This document shows positions 35,272-45,100 of a stretch of DNA of 64,000 bases, one piece after another. The DNA lies in the NCBI RefSeq assembly GCF_002163855.1, contig NZ_CP019332.1, forward strand, positions 1,467,145 to 1,531,144. Direction: 5' to 3'. A program made the translations under genes and the position numbers. The first letter of the stretch is position 1. Every line of letters begins with the position of its first letter. The notes beneath the pieces were generated by a model. That model was not told the origin of the DNA and searched no databases. It saw only the letters and a list, made by a program, of their open reading frames with translations. The DNA comes from Winogradskyella sp. PC-19 (GTDB lineage Bacteria; Bacteroidota; Bacteroidia; Flavobacteriales; Flavobacteriaceae).

Positions 35272-36657
35272 TTAATTTTTTACCAATTTAATTGTCTTAG
35301 TAGCACCATTAGAGTATAACTTAGCTAAGTAAATACCTGTACCTAAATTTGAAGCATCAATTGTTACTTGTTGGCTATTTGGGCTAAGATTTAAAACTCT
35401 TTTTCCAAGAAGGTCATATATTTCTATAGTATCAATAGATATATTTGAAGATTCAATGTTCCATACGTCATTTGAAGGATTTGGTGATACTTTCAAATCG
35501 TTGATTGAAAAATCATCCGCGCCAAGTACTGTGCCTTTATGGAAATAAAAATTTGTAAGATAAGTAGGTCCAAAAGCAGCACCCTGAGCAACTATTTGAA
35601 TTTGTTGTATATTATTTTTTGCTAAAGTAGGGTTAGAAAAACTAGCCAAATCTATGTCTACAGTGTTCCAAGTTTCAACACCTGGAGTGTTTACATCTAT
35701 TGTGGCTTCTAAATTATGCTGAAAAGCTCCTGAAACAGGATCAAATTGTTGAAGTATAATCCTAATAACAGAGTCCGCCGCACCGGCGTCTAAAACCCAC
35801 GAGTCTAAATGTACAGTGGTAAAGTTAGTTAAATCTAAACCTGTATCTGTACCAAAAAAATATTGATACTGAGCACCATCACCTGGAGATGGTGTTGTCA
35901 ATTCTCTTGCGTCATCCGTTGTGACTGCGGTGTAATTTACAAACGTCGCACCCCCAAATTGCTGCACACCAGAAGGTGGTACATCTAAGTAAGCAGGACC
36001 AAATACCGATAAAACATCTAATAATGGTCTAGCAGGAGCAGCAACTATTGTAGTTGGTGGTTGAGGACATACATTTGGACAAGTACCTCCACAATCTACA
36101 CCCGTTTCTGTACCATTCTGTATTCCATCTGTACACGTAGCAGCAGGGTCAGCAACAACAGTTATATCATCAAACCAGTATGTGCCAAGAGCAGTATTAC
36201 CAACACCAGAATCAGCAAAAATAACAATAGTTGCAAAAGTCCCAAGTCCAGCAGGGAAATTAACAAGTACTGTTTGCTCGTCAGGCCCAACGGTATTGAA
36301 ATATAATTCTGCAACTACAGGTCCACCAACTCCTCCTTCAAATTTCAGTAAGTGAGTTCTTTCCTCAGCTGCACCAAGGGCGTCTTGTGGATCCACTGTT
36401 AATGATATTGTATTGTTTGAAGCATCTGACAAATCTACTGCCACAGCTAGAGCTAGGAAAGTTCCGTCAAAATCGGCTCCATTACTTACGAGTTGAAACA
36501 CGTTGTTAGTTCCAGAACCATCGTCAATAACTGAAGAAGCTGCACCGTTAAAGACACCCCATGCATTATCAGCTGCATCTTCAAAGTCTAATGGAAACTC
36601 TTGGGAAAAACTAATCGATGTGATCAGTAATGAGAGAATAAATGTAATTTTTTTCAT
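35272..36657 (-). CDS. T9SS-secreted protein with two jelly-roll (CBM-like) domains
   Basis: 461 residues: signal peptide (MKKITFILSLLITSISFSQ), then a jelly-roll domain at about 20-165 (EFPLDFEDAADNAW ... GTYWFDDITVV) like those in the lipoprotein at 45672-48455. A Cys-rich linker with CTDGIQNGTETGVDCGGTC (four Cys) follows. A second jelly roll at about 200-375 resembles the C-terminal domain of the 49382-50815 lipoprotein. The chain ends in a type A T9SS sorting domain (LKVSPNPSNDVWNIE to the C-terminal TIKLVKN). No catalytic domain is seen. By position it is probably a secreted glucan-binding protein. Confidence 0.85.
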   Translation of the reverse strand: MKKITFILSLLITSISFSQEFPLDFEDAADNAWGVFNGAASSVIDDGSGTNNVFQLVSNGADFDGTFLALAVAVDLSDASNNTISLTVDPQDALGAAEERTHLLKFEGGVGGPVVAELYFNTVGPDEQTVLVNFPAGLGTFATIVIFADSGVGNTALGTYWFDDITVVADPAATCTDGIQNGTETGVDCGGTCPNVCPQPPTTIVAAPARPLLDVLSVFGPAYLDVPPSGVQQFGGATFVNYTAVTTDDARELTTPSPGDGAQYQYFFGTDTGLDLTNFTTVHLDSWVLDAGAADSVIRIILQQFDPVSGAFQHNLEATIDVNTPGVETWNTVDIDLASFSNPTLAKNNIQQIQIVAQGAAFGPTYLTNFYFHKGTVLGADDFSINDLKVSPNPSNDVWNIESSNISIDTIEIYDLLGKRVLNLSPNSQQVTIDASNLGTGIYLAKLYSNGATKTIKLVKN

Positions 36658-36752
36658 AGTTTAGAATTTAAGTTATTACTAAGTTGTAAAGTTATTGATT
36701 TTTTTTTATTAAATAAGTTGTATTGCACCACAACACTACCTATACAATTCTC

Positions 36753-36769
36753 AATATTATGTTAATATT
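36753..36769. promoter_or_regulatory. 7-3-7 inverted repeat before the T9SS gene
   Basis: AATATTA-TGT-TAATATT, in the 138-base gap between the cytoplasmic GH17 gene and the T9SS gene. The arms are perfect but pure A/T, so chance is a serious alternative. It might be an operator or an mRNA-processing hairpin that separates the last gene from the operon. Confidence 0.3.
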
Positions 36770-36795
36770 TTATCAATTATCGAAATTACAAGCAT

Positions 36796-37707
36796 TTAAA
36801 ATTTCAAATTCTCGTTTTTATCCCATAATCCCCAAAATGCACCTACGTCTCCTTCATCACCAGTTTTCCAAGATTCGTCAAAAGATGAGAAGTAGAAAAT
36901 TGGTATATCATTTTCTTCTGTCCAGCGAATAGTGTCTATAAAATATTTCATCGCGGCTTCCTCTCCAGCAAAAGCGCCTTTAAGATTTCCGCCTTGACTT
37001 GGCCATCCAGTTTCTGTAATTATTATAGGTTTTCCTTGAGCAGCATCTACAACTTGACCATACATAGCTTGCATATGACCCAAAGCATACTCAATAGGGC
37101 ATCCTTCCCAATATGGATATAAGTTAGCTAATATTACATCAGAATGTTCAACTAATTCTGGATGTCTAGAAAACTCGTAATAGGCATCTACATATCCAAC
37201 AGGAATATCTAATCCTGAGAGTGCTTCTTTTACTCTTTTTATATAACCTAGTAATTCTTCTAATGATAAATCATCGCGGTATAACACTTCGTTTCCGACT
37301 GCAGCTACATCTACATGTCCTGCTTTTGCTAAAGCTATTAAACCTTCAATTTCCTTTTCATTATCTTCTTTATCGTCACTTAACCAAGCACCAACAAGAG
37401 TCTTTAAGCCATGCTTTTTTGCAACCACAGGAATGTGCTCATTACCTTCAATACAAGAAAAAGAGCGAATTCCTTTTACAAAAGGCTTTAATATTTTTAC
37501 ACGACGCTCGACTTGACCAATACTTATTTCGTCACCTGGTACTTGACCATCTTCGTACATACTAAAACAAATACCATGCATTCCATGTTCTATGGCCTTT
37601 CGCCACATTACCTTTAATTCTTCAATGGAATATTTTGAAGCATCAATACCCTGAGTATTAATTTGACTGTAATTTGATTTATAATAGGATTCTTCTCTGT
37701 ATGACAT
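36796..37707 (-). CDS. Cytoplasmic GH17 beta-1,3-glucanase-type enzyme
   Basis: A 303-residue TIM-barrel enzyme of GH17. The acid/base Glu is in VAAVGNEVLY (E140) and the nucleophile in IIITETGWPSQGG (E232), the standard GH17 signature. Other family features are GICFSMYEDGQ and SDVILANLYPYWEG. There is no signal peptide or lipobox, so it should act in the cytoplasm on imported beta-1,3-gluco-oligosaccharides, unlike the lipoprotein GH17 at 40817-42106. It follows the symporter gene by 22 bases. Hydrolysis rather than transglycosylation is assumed. Confidence 0.92.
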   Translation of the reverse strand: MSYREESYYKSNYSQINTQGIDASKYSIEELKVMWRKAIEHGMHGICFSMYEDGQVPGDEISIGQVERRVKILKPFVKGIRSFSCIEGNEHIPVVAKKHGLKTLVGAWLSDDKEDNEKEIEGLIALAKAGHVDVAAVGNEVLYRDDLSLEELLGYIKRVKEALSGLDIPVGYVDAYYEFSRHPELVEHSDVILANLYPYWEGCPIEYALGHMQAMYGQVVDAAQGKPIIITETGWPSQGGNLKGAFAGEEAAMKYFIDTIRWTEENDIPIFYFSSFDESWKTGDEGDVGAFWGLWDKNENLKF

Positions 37708-37729
37708 TTTGTTATTTATATTTTTAGCT

Positions 37730-39295
37730 TTATAACTCGCCTCTTCGTTCTACTAATATTTCTTTGATTTCTTTTGCTCGCTTTTCATTCAAGCTATACT
37801 TCCACATAACCAGCATTGCTAAACCAGCGGTAACTGCAGGTACTACAATATCAGCAATTCTAAGAGAAGTCATAGTTTCCATTGCTTGTTCGGTTATATT
37901 TTGATCAAAACCAACAATTTTAAGTATAACACCACTCAATATGATTGCTATGGCTTGACCTAATTTTACCATCCACCAGTAGATTGCACCGAAAGTACCT
38001 TCTTTACGAGGCATACCGTTCTCTAATTCATCTAAATCACAGACATCAGCTGTCATACTCATCATAAGGGTAAATAAGCCTCCCATACCAAAAGCAAAAA
38101 ATGGAATAGGTAAAAAGATTAACCAAGGAATTCCATTACTAGTATCTATACTAAACCACGACATACCTGCACTTTCTAAATATGGGTTTAAAAACTCAAA
38201 TAAAGAGGCTACTCCACTAGTCATAGATTGACCAATATCAGTTTGATTGAAACTTTCGTTAAGTTCTATATCAAAGCCCCACCATTTTAATACATAACCA
38301 ATAATAGATAAAGCTGTAGAGATTAAGAATGCTTTTCTTTTACCCCATTTTGTTGCCATTTTAGAAATAATAGGAATAACAATAAATGCAGTAATAATTG
38401 CATTTAATGTATTAAACCAAGCTGGCCAAGTACCTGCCTGTTCCCAACTACCACTATTCATATAAAAAACAATAATAAAAACTGAAAAAGCTGCCACTAA
38501 CTGAAAACCATTAAAGACCAAAAAGGTCGCTCCACATAATTTCATGAACGGCTTATTCTTTGATACTTGTTTTATACCTCTAAATAACTCTTTCATATTA
38601 GAAGAAAGCGTTTTAAAATTTATCACCTGTCGATTTTCCATATTTGCCGAATCTATACCTCTACAGAAAAAAGCCGGTAAAACTCCAAATACTATACAGA
38701 CTACACCAACAATAACAGCCATGGTTCTGACTCCTTCAGCTGGGTTGTCAAATGTATTAACATCAGGGATAATTACATATAACCAAGGCACAATCATCCA
38801 AGCAATTTGCCCCATACTATTTGCTAAACTCATCAATCTAGTTCTTTCATTGTAGTCAGATGTCATCTCATATCCTAAACCTACAAGCGGTGTAGCAAAC
38901 ATGGTGTTACCTACCAAGAATAAAATCTGGAGAATCATTACATACCAGAAGTTGAATGTCTGTGATGCATTTTCGTCTAGCTGCCACATTAAGATAAAAA
39001 GTATCCCACTGATTATAGCACCAGCAAATATATAGGGTCTTCGTCTTCCATATCGTGAGTTAGTATTATCAGATATGAACCCCATTACTGGATCAGTCAA
39101 AGCATCAAATATTCTAGGTAAACCACCTAAAAGACCTGCCCAAACAGGATCCATACCAAAGGCAGTTAAAATAAAAACTTGAAGATAGACACCAAGTACA
39201 CCTGGTAAAAGGTTAAGTACAAAATGTCCTGCACCAAAAGCTGCTTTTTGACCAAAAGGAACCTTATTCCTCGAAACTTTTTCAATAGTTGGCAT
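37730..39295 (-). CDS. GPH/MFS-type sugar:cation symporter
   Basis: 521 residues with about 12 membrane helices. The N-terminal FGAGHFVLNLLPGVLGVY and DALTDPVMGFISDNTNSRYGRRRPYI (the conserved Asp-x-x-x-D-P loop and RxGRRRP) mark the glycoside-pentoside-hexuronide branch. It would carry glucose or short glucans across the inner membrane. It sits between the periplasmic GH30 and the cytoplasmic GH17, 15 and 22 bases away, exactly where an inner-membrane step is needed. Substrate inferred from context. Confidence 0.93.
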   Translation of the reverse strand: MPTIEKVSRNKVPFGQKAAFGAGHFVLNLLPGVLGVYLQVFILTAFGMDPVWAGLLGGLPRIFDALTDPVMGFISDNTNSRYGRRRPYIFAGAIISGILFILMWQLDENASQTFNFWYVMILQILFLVGNTMFATPLVGLGYEMTSDYNERTRLMSLANSMGQIAWMIVPWLYVIIPDVNTFDNPAEGVRTMAVIVGVVCIVFGVLPAFFCRGIDSANMENRQVINFKTLSSNMKELFRGIKQVSKNKPFMKLCGATFLVFNGFQLVAAFSVFIIVFYMNSGSWEQAGTWPAWFNTLNAIITAFIVIPIISKMATKWGKRKAFLISTALSIIGYVLKWWGFDIELNESFNQTDIGQSMTSGVASLFEFLNPYLESAGMSWFSIDTSNGIPWLIFLPIPFFAFGMGGLFTLMMSMTADVCDLDELENGMPRKEGTFGAIYWWMVKLGQAIAIILSGVILKIVGFDQNITEQAMETMTSLRIADIVVPAVTAGLAMLVMWKYSLNEKRAKEIKEILVERRGEL

Positions 39296-39310
39296 ATTAA
39301 TCTAGATTAT

Positions 39311-40801
39311 TTAGTTAATAATTATAGTTTGTAATGCTTGCGCATTTATGTGAATATCAATAGATTTTTCGTTTAAAGAAAGATTAAAATTTTGTTCAGT
39401 TTCGCCTTCATTAAAAACAACAACTGCAATTGTACCGTCAGGATTTTGGGCCGCAGTAATTTGAAGGTCTTTATTACCATTTTCAACACCTAAGACCTCA
39501 GCACCAGGGCGAATATATTTACTAAAATGTGCCATAACATAATACAGTGGCGTGAAATAAATCTCGTCGGCATCTGGATCTACAATCACTGGTGCTGCAC
39601 ACCAATTTTTGAACCAGTTTGGTCCACCTTGGCGATCTAAAACCATATTCCAGTCGACCCAACCGTCTACCCAATTATTCATACAACCAATAATATCTCT
39701 GGCGTATCTATTTACAGGAGCATATTTAGGGTGTAAATATTTTTCTTCTTCAGAGGCCCAATCCCAACCCCAATCTGTTGCTTCTTTGCTCCAATACCAA
39801 TTATCATCTTTCCAAGCAGGTACTTCAGAATCTACACAACCTTCAGTTTCAATAAGAAATTTATTTGGTGCTTTGTTATGAGCATATTGTAATTCTTCAG
39901 GGAAAACTTCGTATGTACTTTCGTACCAATGAATTGCTGTTCCGTCAAAATACTTTGATGTTTCTTCATCCTTATACATAGAATCAACCCACTCTTTTAA
40001 TCCAGCTCGGTTTTGATCATAACCTAAAATAATTTTATCGCCATGTCCATCAGATTCTAACTTTGGCCCTAGGTGATTCATAACAAAATTGGTCATCTCA
40101 TCAGGTGTATAGTGCATACTTTCCCAATTATTACCGTTGCCATGTGGTTCATTTTCTACAGTGAGGCCCCAAATATCAATACCTTGCTCCTTATAGGCAT
40201 CTATATACTTAGAAAAGAAAAGTGCCCAAGTGTTGTAGTATTTAGGTAGTAGTTTACCTCCAACCCATTCATTATTATCTTTCATCCATGGCGCAGCTGT
40301 CCAAGGTGACGCAAAAATTTTAAATCCATCTTCAGAAGTTTGCATAGCATCTTTAATCATAGGAATCAAATCGTCCATATCATCTTTTATGGTAAAATGC
40401 TCTAAGTTGACGTCATCTACTACTGGAGAGTATGAATACTGAGATAGTGAAAAATCACAGGAATTCATATGTGTTCTGGTTAACGAATAATTGGCACCTT
40501 CTCTACCGAAATATGCATTTATAATTGTATCTCTATTCTTTTTACTAAGTCTATTAAGTAAATAAGCTGATGACTCGGTAAAAGCACCACCAAATCCCGT
40601 TATCTTCTGTAATCTTTTAGTTGTATCAATACTTACAGTATCTATGTCCTTATTTGTAGTTTCTTTGAAATCAGTAATCTCAGTTAGTTGATTACCGCTT
40701 TTTGAAGTTTCATAAATATTTACCTTCAATTCATTATTATTACTTTCACAACTCATTATTAATACTAAAAAACAAATGCTATAATACGTTACTGATTTCA
40801 T
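39311..40801 (-). CDS. GH30 lipoprotein (probable beta-1,6-glucosidase)
   Basis: 496 residues with a lipoprotein signal (FLVLIMSC, lipid Cys18). The GH30 catalytic barrel shows ITGFGGAFTESSAY, ASPWTAAPWMK, acid/base Glu218 in GLTVENEPHG and nucleophile Glu320 in LIETEGC, followed by a C-terminal beta domain. Marine flavobacterial GH30 enzymes in laminarin loci remove the beta-1,6-glucose branches, and that is the likely job here. Anchored in the periplasm or at the outer membrane. Spacing of 15 bases on both sides places it in the operon. Confidence 0.93.
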   Translation of the reverse strand: MKSVTYYSICFLVLIMSCESNNNELKVNIYETSKSGNQLTEITDFKETTNKDIDTVSIDTTKRLQKITGFGGAFTESSAYLLNRLSKKNRDTIINAYFGREGANYSLTRTHMNSCDFSLSQYSYSPVVDDVNLEHFTIKDDMDDLIPMIKDAMQTSEDGFKIFASPWTAAPWMKDNNEWVGGKLLPKYYNTWALFFSKYIDAYKEQGIDIWGLTVENEPHGNGNNWESMHYTPDEMTNFVMNHLGPKLESDGHGDKIILGYDQNRAGLKEWVDSMYKDEETSKYFDGTAIHWYESTYEVFPEELQYAHNKAPNKFLIETEGCVDSEVPAWKDDNWYWSKEATDWGWDWASEEEKYLHPKYAPVNRYARDIIGCMNNWVDGWVDWNMVLDRQGGPNWFKNWCAAPVIVDPDADEIYFTPLYYVMAHFSKYIRPGAEVLGVENGNKDLQITAAQNPDGTIAVVVFNEGETEQNFNLSLNEKSIDIHINAQALQTIIIN

Positions 40802-40816
40802 CTTAAATAGTTTTTA

Positions 40817-42106
40817 TTAATGCGTAGCCATAACCTCATCTTTTGATGGAGGCACTAGAACATCTTTCATTAAATCTACTTTATTGCCATTGTAGGTTTT
40901 TCTAATCGTATTCCCGTCTCGAGTTAAACCATCAAAAACACCTTCATCAACTAAATCCCAAATAGGGTATTTAGCTTTTCCATCAATAGTGAATAATCCA
41001 AAATGATTTTCTGACCCATTAGGATGCGCAGCGTCTTTCCATTGCTCATTAAAAGCTTCAAAATAAAAACAAGATATACCAGCTCTATTTGTCCATGCTC
41101 TCATTTGCTGATGAAATAAGCCTTGCTTATACTCATCTGTTGCTCTAGACCCATTATTACCATATTGTCCACTAGAAACTGAAGCCCAACCTGTTTCTCC
41201 GATATGAATAGGTTTTTTAACACCTAGACTCTTCATGTAATTCGTTACACTATCGTATTGTTTTTGAGAAAATTTAATCGCTCGCTCCATAGCCATCTCA
41301 ATCTTGGTAGTATCTGGCATACCTTTATGAGCATTTGGAACATGCCAAAACTCAGGATTATAATGTGTATTATGATATGGATAAGTATGCATTGAAATGT
41401 AATCGACCGCCTTAACTAAATCCTCTAAAGCTTTTACATGGTATTTATCTTCTCCGCCACCCCAAGATGCAAAATCATCCGAACTGGTGATCCACAATTC
41501 TTTGGAAAGTTTACCTTCTGTTTTTAAATCCTGTAAATGATTTACCCATTTTAGGATTACATCAGGCTGGACATAGTAACTTGTTGCCCATTTTACCATG
41601 GCTTCATTACCAACTGCGATAACTTTTACAATCTCTGGATATTGATTAGCTAAATCAACTGCTCTAGCTATTTCACTGGCATTGTTTGGACTCTCTACAT
41701 CATGATTTGGCACTTTATCTGTCCAAGCGTTTAAGCAATCAATCCATGCTCCTAACATCACATACATTTCAAAATTTTCGTCCTCGTTCTTTAACTCTGT
41801 AATAGCCTTTAAGATGTTTGAAGCGTGAGGTAGTTTTGATTGTACATTATAAGTTCGTATAACTTTAATACCCATGGCAGAGAGAATCTTCATATCCTCT
41901 TTTAATTGAGGAATAGTTGGTTGACTATCTCTAGATTTTTTTCTATAACCTCCGTAAGAAATAGCCTGATAATCTGGATTTCCTAGTATGTCTTTTGCTG
42001 TCACTTGCTTCTGTGTCTGCATTATTGTTTCTTTTTTCTTTTGATTACAGGCCATGACGAATATTGAAAATAGTATACAAATTGCTATGTTATAATTCGT
42101 CTTCAT
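40817..42106 (-). CDS. GH17 lipoprotein (periplasmic or surface beta-1,3-glucanase)
   Basis: 429 residues with lipoprotein signal ending FSIFVMAC (Cys20). A GH17 barrel has acid/base Glu168 in VIAVGNEAMV and nucleophile Glu304 in PIHIGETGWASV. It also shows MGIKVIRTYNVQS and YISMHTYPYHNTHYNP. Longer than the cytoplasmic paralogue at 36796-37707 and poorly alike outside the catalytic motifs, so this is not a recent duplicate. It would shorten laminarin-derived oligosaccharides before inner-membrane transport. Five bases separate it from the upstream phosphorylase candidate. Confidence 0.92.
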   Translation of the reverse strand: MKTNYNIAICILFSIFVMACNQKKKETIMQTQKQVTAKDILGNPDYQAISYGGYRKKSRDSQPTIPQLKEDMKILSAMGIKVIRTYNVQSKLPHASNILKAITELKNEDENFEMYVMLGAWIDCLNAWTDKVPNHDVESPNNASEIARAVDLANQYPEIVKVIAVGNEAMVKWATSYYVQPDVILKWVNHLQDLKTEGKLSKELWITSSDDFASWGGGEDKYHVKALEDLVKAVDYISMHTYPYHNTHYNPEFWHVPNAHKGMPDTTKIEMAMERAIKFSQKQYDSVTNYMKSLGVKKPIHIGETGWASVSSGQYGNNGSRATDEYKQGLFHQQMRAWTNRAGISCFYFEAFNEQWKDAAHPNGSENHFGLFTIDGKAKYPIWDLVDEGVFDGLTRDGNTIRKTYNGNKVDLMKDVLVPPSKDEVMATH

Positions 42107-42111
42107 AAAAA

Positions 42112-45100
42112 TTATTTTAATATTGCTGAATTGATATGCACATCTATTCTACGAATAGCTCCTGTTCTAGAAAATAATGAATCACTGAGTTTTACATCCA
42201 ACTGTAATCCTTCAAAAGTACTTTTTGACTCATCAGTCATAGTAACTTCGATGCTGTTATTCGTTGAAATATGATAGACAACAGGTACTTGACAATAAGT
42301 GAAAGCTAGGCTGCCTTTAACTAACTTCAAATCTGTAAATTCCCCATCAATGTTGACATATTTGGTTTCTTTATCTGCTTGTAAAAATTCTTCTTTTCGT
42401 AAGAGACAAGGATTAAAAGTTAACCTACCTTCTTCAACAAAAACTCCTAGTTCTCCGAAACGACTTAAAATGTCTTCCTTTACCTGACCGGTCATTCCTG
42501 GTTGTTGTGCTCCTTTTCCGCCAGGTGTATGAGAATAAGGATCTGTTGGAAAAGCACCATATAACTCAGGCGATTTGTGAACTCCGATTCCCTCGTTAAT
42601 CTCGTAAAAGTGCTCTAATAATTGTCCTATGACTACTTCATTTTCTGCTGCATTAACAGCATCTACACAGCATTCCTGAACAGCTAATAACAACTTAGAC
42701 ACCATATGCCAATATATAGAACCTAAACCTTCATAACCGTAAAATGTTCCTGATCGTCCAGTAAATGCTTTATGGTTAAAAACATCTTCAAAAGTCTGCA
42801 ATACTTTCGGTGTATCTGACTCTAAATACTCACTATACTTGGTTTCAGAAAGTTTTTCTAATGCATCCGATAAATCACCTGCATTTTTGAAATTTCCATT
42901 AAAATGATATTCTCCATTAACATCTTGCTCTACTATTTGAGCATTTTTATCTTGTAATAACTCTTGTAATAACCTTGAAGATTGTATAGCTTCTTCGGGA
43001 ATTGTATTTCTATCTAAAAACCCTTTTAGCTCTTTATTTGGATAAAGCAAATAACTATACTGATCTTGTCTAAAAAGTTTACTCTGTTTAAGCGCATTTA
43101 AAACATCAAGTGTCTCATTAGCATTTAAATACCCTGAACTTAAAACAGCAACCTGACCTTCTAACATCTCACTTAAATAAGAAATAGAAACAGAATTATC
43201 TTCATTTACTGTCATTAAATTATAAGCATGATATAGATTATCCGAACGCTTATTAGCTCTTATAGAATGCTCTAAATAAGATTTACTAATCGTAACAAAA
43301 TCCTTTAGTCTATCTATTGAAAGTGTTGTTTTTCTTCCTGAGAATGCATTATTGTATATATTATCTCTAAACTGACTACCTGCTTTACCTAAACTATCTA
43401 AAATTAGCTTTTTGTCAGAATCGTTAATTGCATCTCCTAATAATGATTTGTGATTTTCAAAAGTATTTAATACGCCATTGAAAAAATCAAATATTTCGTT
43501 AGAAACTTGTACATCTTTAATATTTGTAGTAGCAAGTAGTTCTTCAAAGAAATTAAAGAATCTTCTTAAGTAATAAAGTGTAACCATAGAGACACCATTA
43601 CCTACCAATGCATTATTAGCATCATTCCATTCTGGTCGCTGGGTATTCATCCATATACCACCTTCAGGTATGAAGTTTGATAATTTAGCTAATGATGTTG
43701 CTAATATTTTCTCGACAAAATTAGCTTTAATAATAAATCTGTTTTCGTCTCTAAGTAAAGCACCGTCTGCACCAAGTTGCTGACGTTCTTCATTAATCTT
43801 ATGGTCTAATGCTTCATCAAAAACAATAGTATCTTTAGGGTCTTTAAGTAAATCTTTGTAAGACTTTATTTTGTATGGCACATTAGCATAGACAAATAAG
43901 TCTTTGGAAAAGAAACCTTCTAATTTACCTGGCTGATGATTATTTATAAATTCTAAAAACTTAAGTAGATATATAATTTGGTGATCGCCCCAATAACCAA
44001 TATATGACCAAGGGTCATCTGGTTCGATAGTTTCCCAATCAAAACCACCTTTTGTTACTCTGTAAGGATTGTAACCGTCGAATGTCGTAGCATTTAGGAA
44101 TTTATGAATCATACTCTCTATAAACTGAGGATAAGAATGCGCTAAAGCTTCCCAGTTTTGAAATATGTCTCTCCAATTACCTTCGTAATCTAATATTTTT
44201 GACCCATCAATTTCGCTTCTTGTATTAATAGAAAATTTGTTCCATGGTCTACTTGGGTCGCCGTGACGACGACTAAACTTTAGTGGCATATATTCAAGAC
44301 ATAGGCGTCTAAAATTTTTGTCTTCACTATTGTAAGCTATGGTTTGTATATCAGCTAAAGAAAATACTTCAGGCAGATTTTCTAGAACTGACTCGGATGT
44401 CCTTGCAACTTTCTTATTTGCATTACTTAGATAGTTTTTAAAATCCCATTTTTCTATTTGATAACCATTATCAAAAATACCTCCACGCATTATATTAAAT
44501 AGTGTATTAGCAAAATGGCGGGTATCTCTTAAACTATCTGCAGAAACTTGAATACCGTCTGAGGCAGCATTCAATTTTACAAGTCGCTTGGTTCCTTCGC
44601 TAATGTTTTGGTTGACTTTATCAATTAAAGAATTATCTTCTTTTATCTGTTTTGCTAAATAAGCAATATCTGAATGGTTTTTATTAACATCAGCAACTAT
44701 CATCCATTGCTTTGAAGTTTGCGCCGATAGTTCTATTTCAGTTGAAACAAAATATGCTCCTTTTTCAGCTTTTATATCTAGTTCTTGAGAAATAGACTTA
44801 CGCGACCTGAAATTATCTAATTGTAATGACGACAACAAATATGTTGGATTCTCAAAGCCCAAAGACCAAACTACATTGGCCTTTAATGCTTCACTAGCCT
44901 CTGCTTTATCTACAAGAATTGCACTAAGTGCAAAAATTCCCATCCCGGTAGGCTCATGTAATTCATTACGCTTGTATGCATCGACCAAATTACTTGCAGA
45001 ATTTTGTATATCACTGCCAATACTTGCAGGAACAATATTCTGAATCCCGTCAAGTAATGTAACCTTTACAGGAGTTTCTGATGTATTAATTAATTTAGAT

